Below are positions 16,729 to 24,432 of a stretch of DNA of 24,432 nt, piece by piece; position 1 is the stretch's first letter; each line of letters opens with the position of its first letter. Source of the stretch: Hyphomicrobiales bacterium (lineage in GTDB: Bacteria; Pseudomonadota; Alphaproteobacteria; Rhizobiales; Aestuariivirgaceae). The notes beneath the pieces are model-generated. The model was given only the letters and a program-made list of their open reading frames with translations. It was not told the origin of the DNA and searched no databases. The stretch spans positions 1 through 24,432 of the forward strand of contig JALVRJ010000386.1 in the NCBI GenBank assembly GCA_027031305.1, given 5' to 3'. A program made the translations under genes and the position numbers.

Positions 16729-16924
16729 CTTGTGCACGATCCCTCAATCTGCGGATGCGCAGTCGGACATTTCCGCAACCCATGGCACAAGAACAAACCG
16801 GCATCAGGCACGGAACTTGCCGGAAGGCGTCGACTCCGCCGTGTCGAAGAGGCAAGCTCGCGCCCAGTGTTAGGGGGCGTGGTCGCGTTTGGCAAGGCGG
16901 CCACGGCAGAAGGGGGCGTGAGCA

Positions 16925-18628
16925 ATGTTCATGTTTGCCGGCATTGCCGAGAAGCGGCGGCGCGGCCCGCCGTTGCGGCTGCCGGACCATGTGCGGTTGC
17001 CCCTGATGCCACGGAGGGAGCTGGTGCGCCATCTGCGCACCCTGAGCGCGGCCGATGCTGAAGTGGCGCGGCGCGAGCGGTATCTCATCCTGCCCTCCAG
17101 CGGCCTGTGGCGGGCCTGCGTGATCACGGACGCGGCATCGCGGCGGGCGGCGGAGCGCAAGGGGCTGTGCGTGATGGGACGGGCGCGGCCGGCCGACTTT
17201 TCCAGCGCGTTGCAGGAGGTCTTCGGCCCGGCCCTGGCCCGGCGGGCGGCATGGCGACTGGCCACGGAACGACCGGCGCTTTCCGCCCATGTCCGCCTGA
17301 ACCGATCCCAGGCCTTGCTGCTGGCACTTCTGGCGCCGATCCTGCCGGTGGTCGTCTTCCTTCATCCCGGCGCCCTCGGGGCCATGGTCAATGTCGGCTT
17401 CGGCCTGTTCTTCCTGCTGCTGGCGAGCCTGCACCTCACCGCCGCGCGCCATGTCCCGCGGCGGTTGAATGCGCCATTGCTGAAAGATGCGCGGCTGCCG
17501 GTCTATACCGTCCTCGTACCGCTGTATCGCGAAGGCAGGGTGATCAAGCAGTTGCTGCGGGCCCTGGGGCGACTGGACTATCCGCTGGAGAAGCTGGACA
17601 TCAAGCTGTTGCTGGAGGCCGATGACGCGGAGACGCGGGCGGCGCTGGCGGAATGGGTTCTGCCCGATCACATGGAGATTCTCACCGTCCCGCCGGGCGT
17701 GCCGCGCACCAAGCCGCGAGCGCTGAACTATGGCCTCGCCTATGCGCGCGGCGAGCTGGTATGCATCCTCGACGCCGAGGACGTTCCGCACCCGGCGCAA
17801 TTGCGGGTGGCGGCCTCCATGTTCTCCGCCATGGCGGAAGACGTCGCCTGCCTGCAGGCGCCACTGGGCTGGTACAATGCCGAAAGCGGCTTCTTCAGCC
17901 GCATGATCGCCATTGAATACGCCAGCCATTTCCATGTCGTGCTGCCGTGCCTGGCGGCGCTCGGCCTGCCGCTGCCGCTGGGAGGCACCTCCAATCATTT
18001 CCGCATAGCGGCCCTGCGCGCGGTGGGCGAATGGGATCCGTTCAACGTGACGGAAGACGCCGACCTGGGGCTGCGGCTGGCGCGCCACGGCTGGCGCACC
18101 TCGGTGTTGCCGCGCGTGGGCACGCTGGAGGAGGCCTGCACCACGTTCCGGGACTGGCGCAACCAGCGGGCGCGGTGGATCAAGGGCTGGCTTCAAACCT
18201 TCCTGGTGCACCAACGCAGCCCACGCGACCTGTTGCGCCGCGCCGGGCCGGGCGCCTTCTACACGCTTTACGCCGTGCTTGGGGCGGGGGTGTTCGCCGC
18301 CCTGCTGCACCCGTTTTTCCTGGGCTGGTTTTTCCTTTCCCTTGGCGACGTGGCGAATTTCGCCTCGCATCCCTCGCACGGTCTTTCACGCGTCTGGCTG
18401 CTGGCCTTCGCACTGGTGGTGTTCATCGCCGGCTACGCGGCGGCCTTCGCCAGCGCCGTCGCCGGCATCCGGCGCACGCGGCAGTGGCGGCTGTTGCCAT
18501 GGCTGGCCCTGTTGCCATTCTACTGGCTGCTCATCTCGCTGGCGGCATGGCAGGCGCTGTGGGACTTCATCCGCGTTCCGCACCACTGGCGCAAGACCGA
18601 GCATGGGCGCGAACTGCTGTTGAAATGA
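16925..18628 (+). CDS. Membrane GT2 family glycosyltransferase with N-terminal extension
   Basis: The 567-residue protein has a family-2 processive-type glycosyltransferase core: [10 protein letters not shown] (198-207), [10 protein letters not shown] (228-237), [10 protein letters not shown] (281-290, the DxD-type metal/nucleotide site), [11 protein letters not shown] (376-386, catalytic acid) and QRARWIKGW (414-422, the QxxRW acceptor/product motif). Two membrane segments precede the core (about 128-175), and several follow it (about 445-545), so it should make or extend a polysaccharide at the inner membrane. Residues about 30-120 form a soluble N-terminal region resembling the small N-terminal domain seen in some GspE-type proteins and in alphaproteobacterial GT2 enzymes. 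AAGGGGG lies about 10 nt before the ATG at 16925; an in-frame ATG follows two codons later. It stands alone: no polymer export genes are adjacent, and the product is unknown. Confidence 0.87.
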   Translation: MFMFAGIAEKRRRGPPLRLPDHVRLPLMPRRELVRHLRTLSAADAEVARRERYLILPSSGLWRACVITDAASRRAAERKGLCVMGRARPADFSSALQEVFGPALARRAAWRLATERPALSAHVRLNRSQALLLALLAPILPVVVFLHPGALGAMVNVGFGLFFLLLASLHLTAARHVPRRLNAPLLKDARLPVYTVLVPLYREGRVIKQLLRALGRLDYPLEKLDIKLLLEADDAETRAALAEWVLPDHMEILTVPPGVPRTKPRALNYGLAYARGELVCILDAEDVPHPAQLRVAASMFSAMAEDVACLQAPLGWYNAESGFFSRMIAIEYASHFHVVLPCLAALGLPLPLGGTSNHFRIAALRAVGEWDPFNVTEDADLGLRLARHGWRTSVLPRVGTLEEACTTFRDWRNQRARWIKGWLQTFLVHQRSPRDLLRRAGPGAFYTLYAVLGAGVFAALLHPFFLGWFFLSLGDVANFASHPSHGLSRVWLLAFALVVFIAGYAAAFASAVAGIRRTRQWRLLPWLALLPFYWLLISLAAWQALWDFIRVPHHWRKTEHGRELLLK

Positions 18629-18669
18629 GACGACGGGCGACCTCATGGCGTCCGGCGGCGCATGAAATG

Positions 18670-18698
18670 CTGGCACCGGGGTGCAATTCGGGTATAAA
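18670..18698 (+). promoter_or_regulatory. Candidate promoter for trpB-trpA-accD
   Basis: CTGGCA (18670-18675) and TATAAA (18693-18698) are separated by 17 nt in the 128-nt gap before trpB. The -10 is close to consensus and the -35 matches at four of six positions. The predicted leader is about 50 nt and has no Trp-codon run. Confidence 0.45.
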
Positions 18699-18756
18699 GA
18701 GCGCGAAAAGGCGGCGTGCATGTCGCGCGCCTCAAGCCTGTGGCTGGACATTCCTC

Positions 18757-19974
18757 ATGAGCGAACACAAGCCCAACACATACACCGGCCTGCCCGACGC
18801 AAAGGGACGTTTCGGCAATCACGGCGGGCGTTTCGTGGCGGAAACGCTGATGCCGCTGATCCTGGAGCTGGAAGAGGCCTATCGCGCGGCGCGCGCCGAT
18901 CCGTCGTTCCAGGAGGAGCTGGACGATTTCCTGAAGCACTACGTTGGGCGGCCTTCACCGCTGTATTTCGCCGAGCGCCTGACCGAACACCTGGGAGGAG
19001 CGAAGATCTACTTCAAGCGCGACGAGCTGAACCACACCGGCGCGCACAAGATCAACAACGTTCTGGGGCAGATATTGCTGGCGCGGCGCATGGGCAAAAC
19101 GCGCATCATTGCCGAAACGGGTGCGGGCCAGCACGGCGTGGCCACCGCCACCGCGTGCGCGCGCTTTGGCCTTGAGTGCGTCGTCTACATGGGCGAGGTG
19201 GATGTCGAGCGCCAGCAGCCGAACGTGTTTCGCATGAAGCTGCTAGGCGCGGAGGTCGTGCCCGTCTCCTCCGGTTCGCGCACGCTCAAGGACGCGCTGA
19301 ACGAGGCCTTGCGCGACTGGGTGGCGAACGTCGAAAACACGTTCTACTGCATCGGCACCGTGGCCGGGCCGCACCCCTATCCGGAAATGGTGCGTGATTT
19401 CCAGTCCGTCATCGGGCGCGAGGCGAAAGAGCAGATACTGGAAGCGGAAGGGCGGCTGCCGGATGCGCTGGTGGCGGCCATCGGCGGCGGCTCGAACGCC
19501 ATGGGGCTGTTCTACCCCTTCCTCGATGACGCGGACGTGGAAATGTTTGGCGTGGAGGCCGCCGGGCGCGGGCTGGACACGGGCGCGCACGCCGCCTCCA
19601 TCCTGGGCGGCAGGCCCGGCGTGCTGCACGGCAACCGCACCTACCTGCTGATGGACGAGGATGGGCAGATCACGGAGGCGCATTCCATCTCAGCCGGGCT
19701 CGACTATCCGGGCATCGGACCCGAGCACGCCTGGCTGCACGAGGTGGGCCGGGTGAATTATGTGGCGGCGACCGACACGGAGGCGCTGGAAGCGTTTCAG
19801 GTGTGCTCGGAGCTGGAGGGGATCATCCCGGCGCTGGAGCCCTCGCACGCGCTGGCGCACGTGATGAAGATGGCGCCTGAAATGGACAGGGACGAGATCA
19901 TCATCATGAACATGTGCGGCCGCGGCGACAAGGACATCTTCACCGTGGCCAAGCACCTGGGCGTGGAGCTGTAG
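18757..19974 (+). CDS. trpB: Tryptophan synthase beta chain
   Basis: The 405-residue protein is full-length TrpB, the PLP enzyme that joins indole and serine to make tryptophan. It starts with the typical [16 protein letters not shown] (17-32). Lys98 in [10 protein letters not shown] (92-101) is the PLP Schiff base. [10 protein letters not shown] (120-129) binds the substrate carboxylate, and [11 protein letters not shown] holds the PLP phosphate. EPSHALAH and NMCGRGDKD near the C-terminus are canonical. The ATG at 18757 gives the usual N-terminus although the ribosome site is weak (GGACA about 9 nt upstream). The frame is open upstream into the glycosyltransferase region, which is a shadow. 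trpF, often just upstream in Alphaproteobacteria, is not here. The trpA gene follows only after a 213-nt spacer. Confidence 0.97.
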   Translation: MSEHKPNTYTGLPDAKGRFGNHGGRFVAETLMPLILELEEAYRAARADPSFQEELDDFLKHYVGRPSPLYFAERLTEHLGGAKIYFKRDELNHTGAHKINNVLGQILLARRMGKTRIIAETGAGQHGVATATACARFGLECVVYMGEVDVERQQPNVFRMKLLGAEVVPVSSGSRTLKDALNEALRDWVANVENTFYCIGTVAGPHPYPEMVRDFQSVIGREAKEQILEAEGRLPDALVAAIGGGSNAMGLFYPFLDDADVEMFGVEAAGRGLDTGAHAASILGGRPGVLHGNRTYLLMDEDGQITEAHSISAGLDYPGIGPEHAWLHEVGRVNYVAATDTEALEAFQVCSELEGIIPALEPSHALAHVMKMAPEMDRDEIIIMNMCGRGDKDIFTVAKHLGVEL

Positions 19975-20000
19975 GAAGCCGGGAACGGATACGAGGTGTG

Positions 20001-20081
20001 TGCCTGCTTTCCACCGCTGTCAAGGGCGCGGAGCGCCGCCGAAGGCGGGCAAGGCCCCTTGACAGCGGTGGAAAGCAGGCA
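20001..20081. repeat. Long perfect inverted repeat 1 in the trpB-trpA spacer
   Basis: Arms at 20001-20026 and 20056-20081 are perfect 26-bp reverse complements, beginning TGCCTGCTTTCC and ending with GGAAAGCAGGCA. The 29-nt loop contains a further CCGCC-GAA-GGCGG hairpin. No U-run follows on either strand. It could be a transcribed RNA barrier, a repetitive extragenic palindrome, or a small element remnant. Confidence 0.9.
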
Positions 20082-20097
20082 AATCGTGAAGTTGCTT

Positions 20098-20155
20098 CCT
20101 CCCCTCGCGGGCAAGAAAAGCGTTCTGGAACGCTTTTCTTGCCCGCGAGGGGAGG
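20098..20155. repeat. Long perfect inverted repeat 2 in the trpB-trpA spacer
   Basis: Arms at 20098-20125 and 20128-20155 are perfect 28-bp reverse complements with only TG between them, so the site is a nearly complete 58-bp palindrome. It begins CCTCCCCTCGCGGG and ends CCCGCGAGGGGAGG. Its right end is 32 nt before the trpA start. There is no U-run after it. Confidence 0.92.
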
Positions 20156-20187
20156 ACAATGATCAGATAATCAAGAGAAGTTGGCGC

Positions 20188-21024
20188 ATGAGCAACGAGC
20201 CGCGCACCCGCATCGCCGAGACCTTCGAGCGCCTCCAGCGTGAGGGCCGCAAGGCGCTGGTGACCTTCATCACCGCCGGCGATCCGGATCTGGATACCTC
20301 GCAGCGCATTCTCGACGGCCTGCCGCAGGCGGGCGCGGACGTGATCGAGCTGGGGATGCCGTTCACCGACCCCATGGCCGACGGCCCGGCCATTCAGCTG
20401 GCCTCGCAGCGCGCGCTCAAGGCGGGTCAGACCATGGAGAAGACGCTGGCGATGGTGCGCCGCTTCCGCCAGGAGGATGACACCACGCCCATCGTGCTCA
20501 TGGGCTATTACAACCCGGTCTACGTCTACGGCAACGAGCGTTTCCTGAGAGATGCCAAGGACGCGGGCGTCGATGGCCTCATCATCGTCGACCTGCCGCC
20601 GGAGGAAGACGAGGAACTGTGCCTGCCGGCCATGGAGGCGGGGCTGAACTTCATCCGGCTGGCCACGCCCACCACCGATGACGAGCGGCTGCCGAAGGTG
20701 CTGACGAACGCCTCGGGCTTTCTCTACTACGTGTCCATCACCGGCGTCACCGGCACCCGCGCGCCTGACGCGCGCGACGTGGCCGCGCAGGTCGCGCGCA
20801 TCAAGCGCCACACCTCGCTGCCCGTCTGCATCGGCTTCGGCGTGAAGACGCCGCAACAGGCGCGAACGCTGGCCACGGCCGGCGATGGCGTGGTGGTGGG
20901 TTCGGCGCTGGTGGACATCATCGCGCGGGCACAAGATGGAGGCGCGGAGGCGGTGCGCGGCGTGCATGAACTGACCAGGGCGCTGGCCGAGGGCGTGCGC
21001 GTGGCCGGCAAGGATGGGACGTGA
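20188..21024 (+). CDS. trpA: Tryptophan synthase alpha chain
   Basis: The 278-residue TIM-barrel subunit cleaves indole-3-glycerol phosphate and channels indole to Trp[10 protein letters not shown] (26-34) and [18 protein letters not shown] (53-70) are diagnostic; Glu54 and Asp65 correspond to the catalytic Glu49 and Asp60 of the Salmonella enzyme. [12 protein letters not shown] and [10 protein letters not shown], then VVGSALVD, form the phosphate-binding end. The chosen ATG at 20188 gives the normal N-terminus ([18 protein letters not shown]) and has AGAGAAG upstream. The same frame stays open back to 19996, through both inverted repeats, but that extension has no family match. The large spacer prevents the stop-start coupling with trpB that many genomes show. 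Confidence 0.97.
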   Translation: MSNEPRTRIAETFERLQREGRKALVTFITAGDPDLDTSQRILDGLPQAGADVIELGMPFTDPMADGPAIQLASQRALKAGQTMEKTLAMVRRFRQEDDTTPIVLMGYYNPVYVYGNERFLRDAKDAGVDGLIIVDLPPEEDEELCLPAMEAGLNFIRLATPTTDDERLPKVLTNASGFLYYVSITGVTGTRAPDARDVAAQVARIKRHTSLPVCIGFGVKTPQQARTLATAGDGVVVGSALVDIIARAQDGGAEAVRGVHELTRALAEGVRVAGKDGT

Positions 21025-21055
21025 TGGGAACGGACAACGGGGGCGAGCGACACCC

Positions 21056-22120
21056 ATGAACTGGCTGAAAAACATCGTGCGGCCGAAGATTCGCGGCTTT
21101 CTGGGCAAGAAGCGCGACGTGCCGGAGAACATGTGGGTCAAGGACCCGGTGAGCGGCAAGATGGTCTTCTACAAGGACGTGGAGGCCAACTTGTGGGTGA
21201 TGCCGGAATCGGGCCATCACATGCCGATGCCGGCGCGCGCGCGGCTGGAGCACATGTTCGACGATGGCGAATACGAGGAGATCGAGCTGCCCGAGGTGAC
21301 CACCGATCCGCTGAAGTTCGCCGACCAGAAGCGCTATACCGACCGCCTGAAGGCGGCGCGCAACAAGACCGGGCGCAAGGACGCCATGCTGGCCGCACGC
21401 GGCCGGCTGAAGGGTGTGGAAACGGTCATCTGCGTGCAGGACTTCGCGTTCATGGGCGGCTCCATGGGCATGGCCGTGGGCGAGGCCATCATCGCGGCGG
21501 TGCGCCACGCCATCGGCCGCAAGTGCCCGCTGGTGATGTTCGTCGCCTCCGGCGGCGCACGGATGCAGGAGGGCATTCTCTCGCTGATGCAGATGCCGCG
21601 CACCACCATCGCGGTGGAGGAACTTAAGGAGGCGGGGCTGCCCTACATCGTGGTGCTCACCCACCCGACCACCGGTGGCGTGACGGCCTCTTACGCCATG
21701 CTGGGCGACGTGCATCTGGCCGAACCCGGCGCCCTCATCGGCTTCGCGGGCCCAAGGGTGATCGAGCAGACCATCCGCGAGAAGCTGCCGGAAGGCTTTC
21801 AGCGGGCCGAATACCTGCTGGAGCATGGCATGGTGGACATGGTGGTGCCACGGGGCGAGCACCGCGACGTCATCGCCCGGCTCATCCGCCTGTTCATGGG
21901 CCTGCCGCCAATAGAGGAACAAGCGCCCGAGGAGGAGAAAAGGCCCGAAGAGACGGCCACGGAAGCCGGAGACATCGAACAGCCGGCGCAAGAGGCCGGG
22001 AGAGACGTGAAAAGCGCCGAAGGCGACGGAGCCGCCCGGAAGAAAGGGGGCTTGCCGCAAGCCGATCGGAGCGAGAGGGGAAAGGCCGGTGATGCGACCA
22101 AGGATGGCGGACTGGCGTGA
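21056..22120 (+). CDS. accD: Acetyl-CoA carboxylase carboxyltransferase beta subunit, zinc ligands absent
   Basis: The 354-residue protein is AccD, which with AccA transfers carboxyl from biotin to acetyl-CoA in fatty acid synthesis. The crotonase-type core is intact: [55 protein letters not shown], and [21 protein letters not shown]. The N-terminus ([19 protein letters not shown]...PENMWVKDP) is alphaproteobacterial in style. The four cysteines that hold zinc in E. coli AccD (27, 30, 46, 49) align by identical spacing with Asp30, Ser33, Met49 and Ser52, so no zinc ribbon can form. After about residue 285 there is a charged, low-complexity tail of about 65 residues rich in Glu, Lys, Ala and Gly. 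The start is the ATG at 21056; an upstream ATG at 21014 overlaps trpA and adds unrelated residues. folC, a common downstream neighbour, is missing here. Confidence 0.95.
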   Translation: MNWLKNIVRPKIRGFLGKKRDVPENMWVKDPVSGKMVFYKDVEANLWVMPESGHHMPMPARARLEHMFDDGEYEEIELPEVTTDPLKFADQKRYTDRLKAARNKTGRKDAMLAARGRLKGVETVICVQDFAFMGGSMGMAVGEAIIAAVRHAIGRKCPLVMFVASGGARMQEGILSLMQMPRTTIAVEELKEAGLPYIVVLTHPTTGGVTASYAMLGDVHLAEPGALIGFAGPRVIEQTIREKLPEGFQRAEYLLEHGMVDMVVPRGEHRDVIARLIRLFMGLPPIEEQAPEEEKRPEETATEAGDIEQPAQEAGRDVKSAEGDGAARKKGGLPQADRSERGKAGDATKDGGLA

Positions 22121-22231
22121 GGCCGCCGGGAGCGCCGTCAGTGGTCCCGTGTGAGCACGCGGCAAGGCTTCCCCTGATGGCAAGCGCGGTTCAAGCCCGT
22201 GACGACGGATCATCTATTCGGATAGGCAAGC

Positions 22232-22915
22232 ATGTCCACCCGCAATGGCGTCCAGCAATTCGACATCCGCCGGCGCTGGCCCCTGGCCCGCCTGCTGAGC
22301 CTGGCGCTCGTCGCCCTGGCGGTGGCGGTGGTGTTGGGGTTTTTCTGGTTCGGCGGGCTGTTCGCGCCGGAGGAAAGCCCGCCGCCGCCGGAAGTGGTGA
22401 AGCAGCTGGAGGCCTATGACAAGGCGCTGTCCATCACCCGCAGTATCGTCATCAAGGGCCGGGACGACAAGGGACGCCCCTATCTCATCACCGCCAGTCG
22501 CAGCCGGCGCGATGAAACGCGCAAGGACATCACGCAACTGTTCGACGTGGCCGGCAGCCTGCACCAGTCGAATGGCGCCACCATCTTCTTCCGCGCCGAT
22601 CGCGCCGACGTGCATCGCAGGACCAACGACGTCACCCTGCTGGGCAAGGTGCAGATCCGCAAGAAGGATGGCTGGCGGCTGCGGACGGAGGAGGTCCGCG
22701 TGAACTCGAAGACGCGCGACATGATGTCCGACCGCCCGGTGGTGGTGCGCATGAACGACACCCTCATCCATGCCCGGGGCATCGCCGTGCGGAAGGAAGG
22801 CGACGTGGTGCGCTTCAAGGGGCCCGTGCGCGCTCGTTTCAACGAACGCGGCGAGGAGAACGCCTCCACCGGGAACGGCAAGGGGGAGAACGGCGGGGAG
22901 GAACCGCGGCCATGA
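22232..22915 (+). CDS. lptC: LptC-like LPS-export periplasmic protein
   Basis: The 227-residue protein has one N-terminal membrane anchor (about residues 19-43) and a periplasmic region fitting the LptC/OstA beta-jellyroll pattern: GRPYLITASRSRRDET, then GSLHQSNGATIFFRADRADVHRRTNDVTLLGKVQI, TEEVRVNSKTRDMMSDRPVVV, and IHARGIAVRKEGDVVRFKGPVRARF (read as separate consecutive strands). LptC relays LPS from the LptBFG extractor to LptA. The call rests on this pattern and the topology, since the family is poorly conserved. It lacks the usual neighbours lptA and lptB. A charged tail follows about residue 205. Its stop overlaps the start of the helicase gene (ATGA, 22912-22915), so the pair is translationally coupled. 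The 111 nt before it shows no gene. Confidence 0.65.
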   Translation: MSTRNGVQQFDIRRRWPLARLLSLALVALAVAVVLGFFWFGGLFAPEESPPPPEVVKQLEAYDKALSITRSIVIKGRDDKGRPYLITASRSRRDETRKDITQLFDVAGSLHQSNGATIFFRADRADVHRRTNDVTLLGKVQIRKKDGWRLRTEEVRVNSKTRDMMSDRPVVVRMNDTLIHARGIAVRKEGDVVRFKGPVRARFNERGEENASTGNGKGENGGEEPRP

Positions 22916-24432
22916 CGCCGACGGGCGCGGCCCCGTCCGCTCTCGTGCGCCAGCTGCCGGCGCTGGTGGCGCATGGCGCCGGCGCCCTGTTGCTGGATGG
23001 GGGCGAGCGGCGGCGGCTGGACGCGGCGGAAGCCTTGCGCCGCTTGCGGCAAGAGGCGCACCTGGTGTGTCACGCCGCCATGTTGCACAATCGCCTTGCG
23101 CAGGTGGCCGGCGCTGCCGGAGGGCGAACCGGCTTTCAGCGGCACGCTCCGCCTTCCGGGAATGCGCCGGCCCCGATGCATTTCGACGTGGCGGAATTGT
23201 TTGCCTTCGTCTGTCCGGCCAGGCCCGTCCCGCCCCTGCCCTCCTCGTTCGGCGCGGCGCTGGGGCTGTGCCTTGTTGATGACGATGCGGGCGCCCTGCG
23301 CGAGCTGGCGGTGGCCCTGCTGGCGCGGCTGGCCGATCCGCGCACCCCGGCGCGGGAGCAGGCGCTGGCGCTGGCGCAGCTGCTGCACCCGGCGCGCTGG
23401 CCGTGGGCGGCGCCGGTCTTGCAGGCGCTCGGCGCGGCGCCCCGGGGGGCAGCCGGGCCGGAGGGGCGCGCAGCCCTGGCCGCCTGGGAACACCTGCCGG
23501 AATGGGAAGAGAACCCGCCCTCGCCTCCACCCGGGCAACGGCCGGTGCGGCCGGAGGAGGCGGTGCGTGAGCTGTTGCGCATTCTCGGCGAGGGACGCGA
23601 GCCGCGGCCCGACCAACAGAAATATGCGGCGGAAGTGGCGAAGGCCTTCGCTCCGCGCCCTTCGGCAGGCGAGAACATCGTGCTGCTGGCCGAGGCCGGC
23701 ACGGGGCTGGGCAAGACGCTGGGGTATCTGGCGCCGGCGGCGCTGTGGGCGCGGCGCAACGCCGGTAACGTGTGGGTGGCCACCTATACCCGCAACCTGC
23801 AACGCCAGCTGGTGGACGAAACGCGGCGCATCTGGCCGGAACCGGCCATCCACCGCCGCCGGGTGAGCGTGCGCAAGGGGCGGGAGAACTACATGTGCCT
23901 GCTCAACGTCGAGGAAACCTTCGGCCTGCTGGCCGGGCGCGATGAGCCCTCGCTGCTGCTGGCCGCCCTGCTGGCGCGCTGGATCGTGGCGACGCGCGAC
24001 GGCGACATGGTGGGTGGAGACTTTCCGGCCTGGCTTTTGCCCCTGCTCACCCGCGCCCTGCCCGAACAGGCCACGCCCGTCGCGCTGGGCCTGACCGACC
24101 GGCGCGGCGAGTGCACTTTCGCCGCCTGCCGGCATTTCCGCAAGTGCTTCATCGAGCGCGCGCGGGTGAAGGCCGAGCGCGCGGAGCTGGTGATTGCCAA
24201 CCACGCCGTGGTGCTGGTGCAGGCGGCCATGAACGTGCTGCTGGGAGAGGTCGCGCCGCTGAAGCAGCTGGAGGAGTTTTCCCTCGCACGGGTGGTGTTC
24301 GACGAGGGGCACCACCTGTTCGACGCCGCCGATTCCGCCTTTTCCGGTCATCTGACCATGCTGGAGGCGGCCGAACTGAGGCGCTGGATCCGGGGCGCGG
24401 AAGGCGCCCGCCGGCGCGGCCGCCCCCAGCAG
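22912..24432 (+). CDS. DinG/XPD-type ATP-dependent DNA helicase with FeS cluster (partial, C-terminus beyond right edge)
   Basis: A frame of 507 codons is open to the window end. The superfamily 2 helicase part begins at about residue 235: AEAGTGLGKT (260-269, Walker A, Lys268), VATYTRNLQRQL (motif Ia), four cysteines at 329, 401, 406 and 412 arranged as in XPD/DinG [4Fe-4S] domains (RENYMC; GECTFAAC; FRKC), VIANHAVVL, and FDEGHHLFD (463-471, the DEAH-box equivalent). It should be a 5'-3' DNA helicase for repair or for clearing structured DNA. Residues 1-230 are a poorly conserved region with hints of a degenerate DnaQ-like exonuclease fold (LVCHAAMLHNRLAQVAG and FDVAELFAFVCPAR), lacking the acidic catalytic residues. 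Motifs V and VI are beyond the edge. The ATG overlaps the lptC-like stop. Confidence 0.88.
   Translation, partial: MTPTGAAPSALVRQLPALVAHGAGALLLDGGERRRLDAAEALRRLRQEAHLVCHAAMLHNRLAQVAGAAGGRTGFQRHAPPSGNAPAPMHFDVAELFAFVCPARPVPPLPSSFGAALGLCLVDDDAGALRELAVALLARLADPRTPAREQALALAQLLHPARWPWAAPVLQALGAAPRGAAGPEGRAALAAWEHLPEWEENPPSPPPGQRPVRPEEAVRELLRILGEGREPRPDQQKYAAEVAKAFAPRPSAGENIVLLAEAGTGLGKTLGYLAPAALWARRNAGNVWVATYTRNLQRQLVDETRRIWPEPAIHRRRVSVRKGRENYMCLLNVEETFGLLAGRDEPSLLLAALLARWIVATRDGDMVGGDFPAWLLPLLTRALPEQATPVALGLTDRRGECTFAACRHFRKCFIERARVKAERAELVIANHAVVLVQAAMNVLLGEVAPLKQLEEFSLARVVFDEGHHLFDAADSAFSGHLTMLEAAELRRWIRGAEGARRRGRPQQ

Noticed and set aside
16466..18379. 637-residue minus-strand frame opposite the glycosyltransferase
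   Set aside because: It is Arg/Gln/His-rich low complexity and opposes a GT2 protein with all catalytic motifs.
18681..18756. Possible Trp attenuator leader before trpB
   Set aside because: The candidate short frame has only one Trp codon and no terminator/antiterminator pair is visible.
20098..20155. Palindrome as an intrinsic terminator
   Set aside because: The stem is strong but no U-run follows on either strand, and trpA must be expressed beyond it.

Overview
The window is GC-rich, densely coded DNA that looks like a Gram-negative alphaproteobacterium. The evidence is the trpB-trpA-accD gene order, an LptC-like LPS-export protein, an outer-membrane-type protein with a C-terminal Phe, an RTX protein of the type I-secreted kind, and repeated ATGA stop/start overlaps. 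I cannot name the genus.

Layout. (1) 1-2641: a divergent pair, an RTX calcium-binding protein running off the left edge (minus) and a small predicted outer-membrane protein (plus), with promoter-like sequence between. (2) 2690-14194, all minus: a block transcribed livK-livH-livM-livG-livF, then iorA, an iorB-korD fusion, korA, korB, korC and paaK. It joins a branched-chain-type ABC importer to two 2-oxoacid:ferredoxin oxidoreductases and a phenylacetate-CoA ligase. (3) 14195-14938: a gene-free stretch ending in tRNA-Ser(GGA); three decayed ~96-99-bp tandem units lie just 3' of the tRNA and carry fossil copies of its 3' end. (4) 15014-16728, minus: an orphan family-3 solute-binding protein overlapping an alpha/beta hydrolase. 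(5) 16925-18628, plus: a membrane GT2 glycosyltransferase. (6) 18757-22120, plus: trpB, a 213-nt spacer holding two very long perfect inverted repeats, trpA, and an accD whose four zinc-ligand cysteines are all replaced. (7) 22232 to the right edge, plus: an lptC-like gene overlapping a DinG/XPD-type iron-sulfur helicase that runs off the window.

How the parts work together. In block 2 the Liv system would import an amino acid or an aromatic/branched acid. IorAB and KorABCD would oxidatively decarboxylate 2-oxoacids to acyl- or aryl-CoA with reduced ferredoxin, and PaaK would activate the free aryl acid. The usual korD-korA-korB-korC order is kept, but korD is fused to the 3' end of iorB, so one polypeptide bridges the two complexes. 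Block 6 covers the last steps of tryptophan synthesis plus the carboxyltransferase beta subunit of acetyl-CoA carboxylase.

The most interesting signals are the IorB-KorD fusion and its cluster, the fossil tRNA repeats, the paired palindromes between trpB and trpA, and the zinc-less AccD. I saw no CRISPR array, insertion sequence, phage gene or dedicated regulator.
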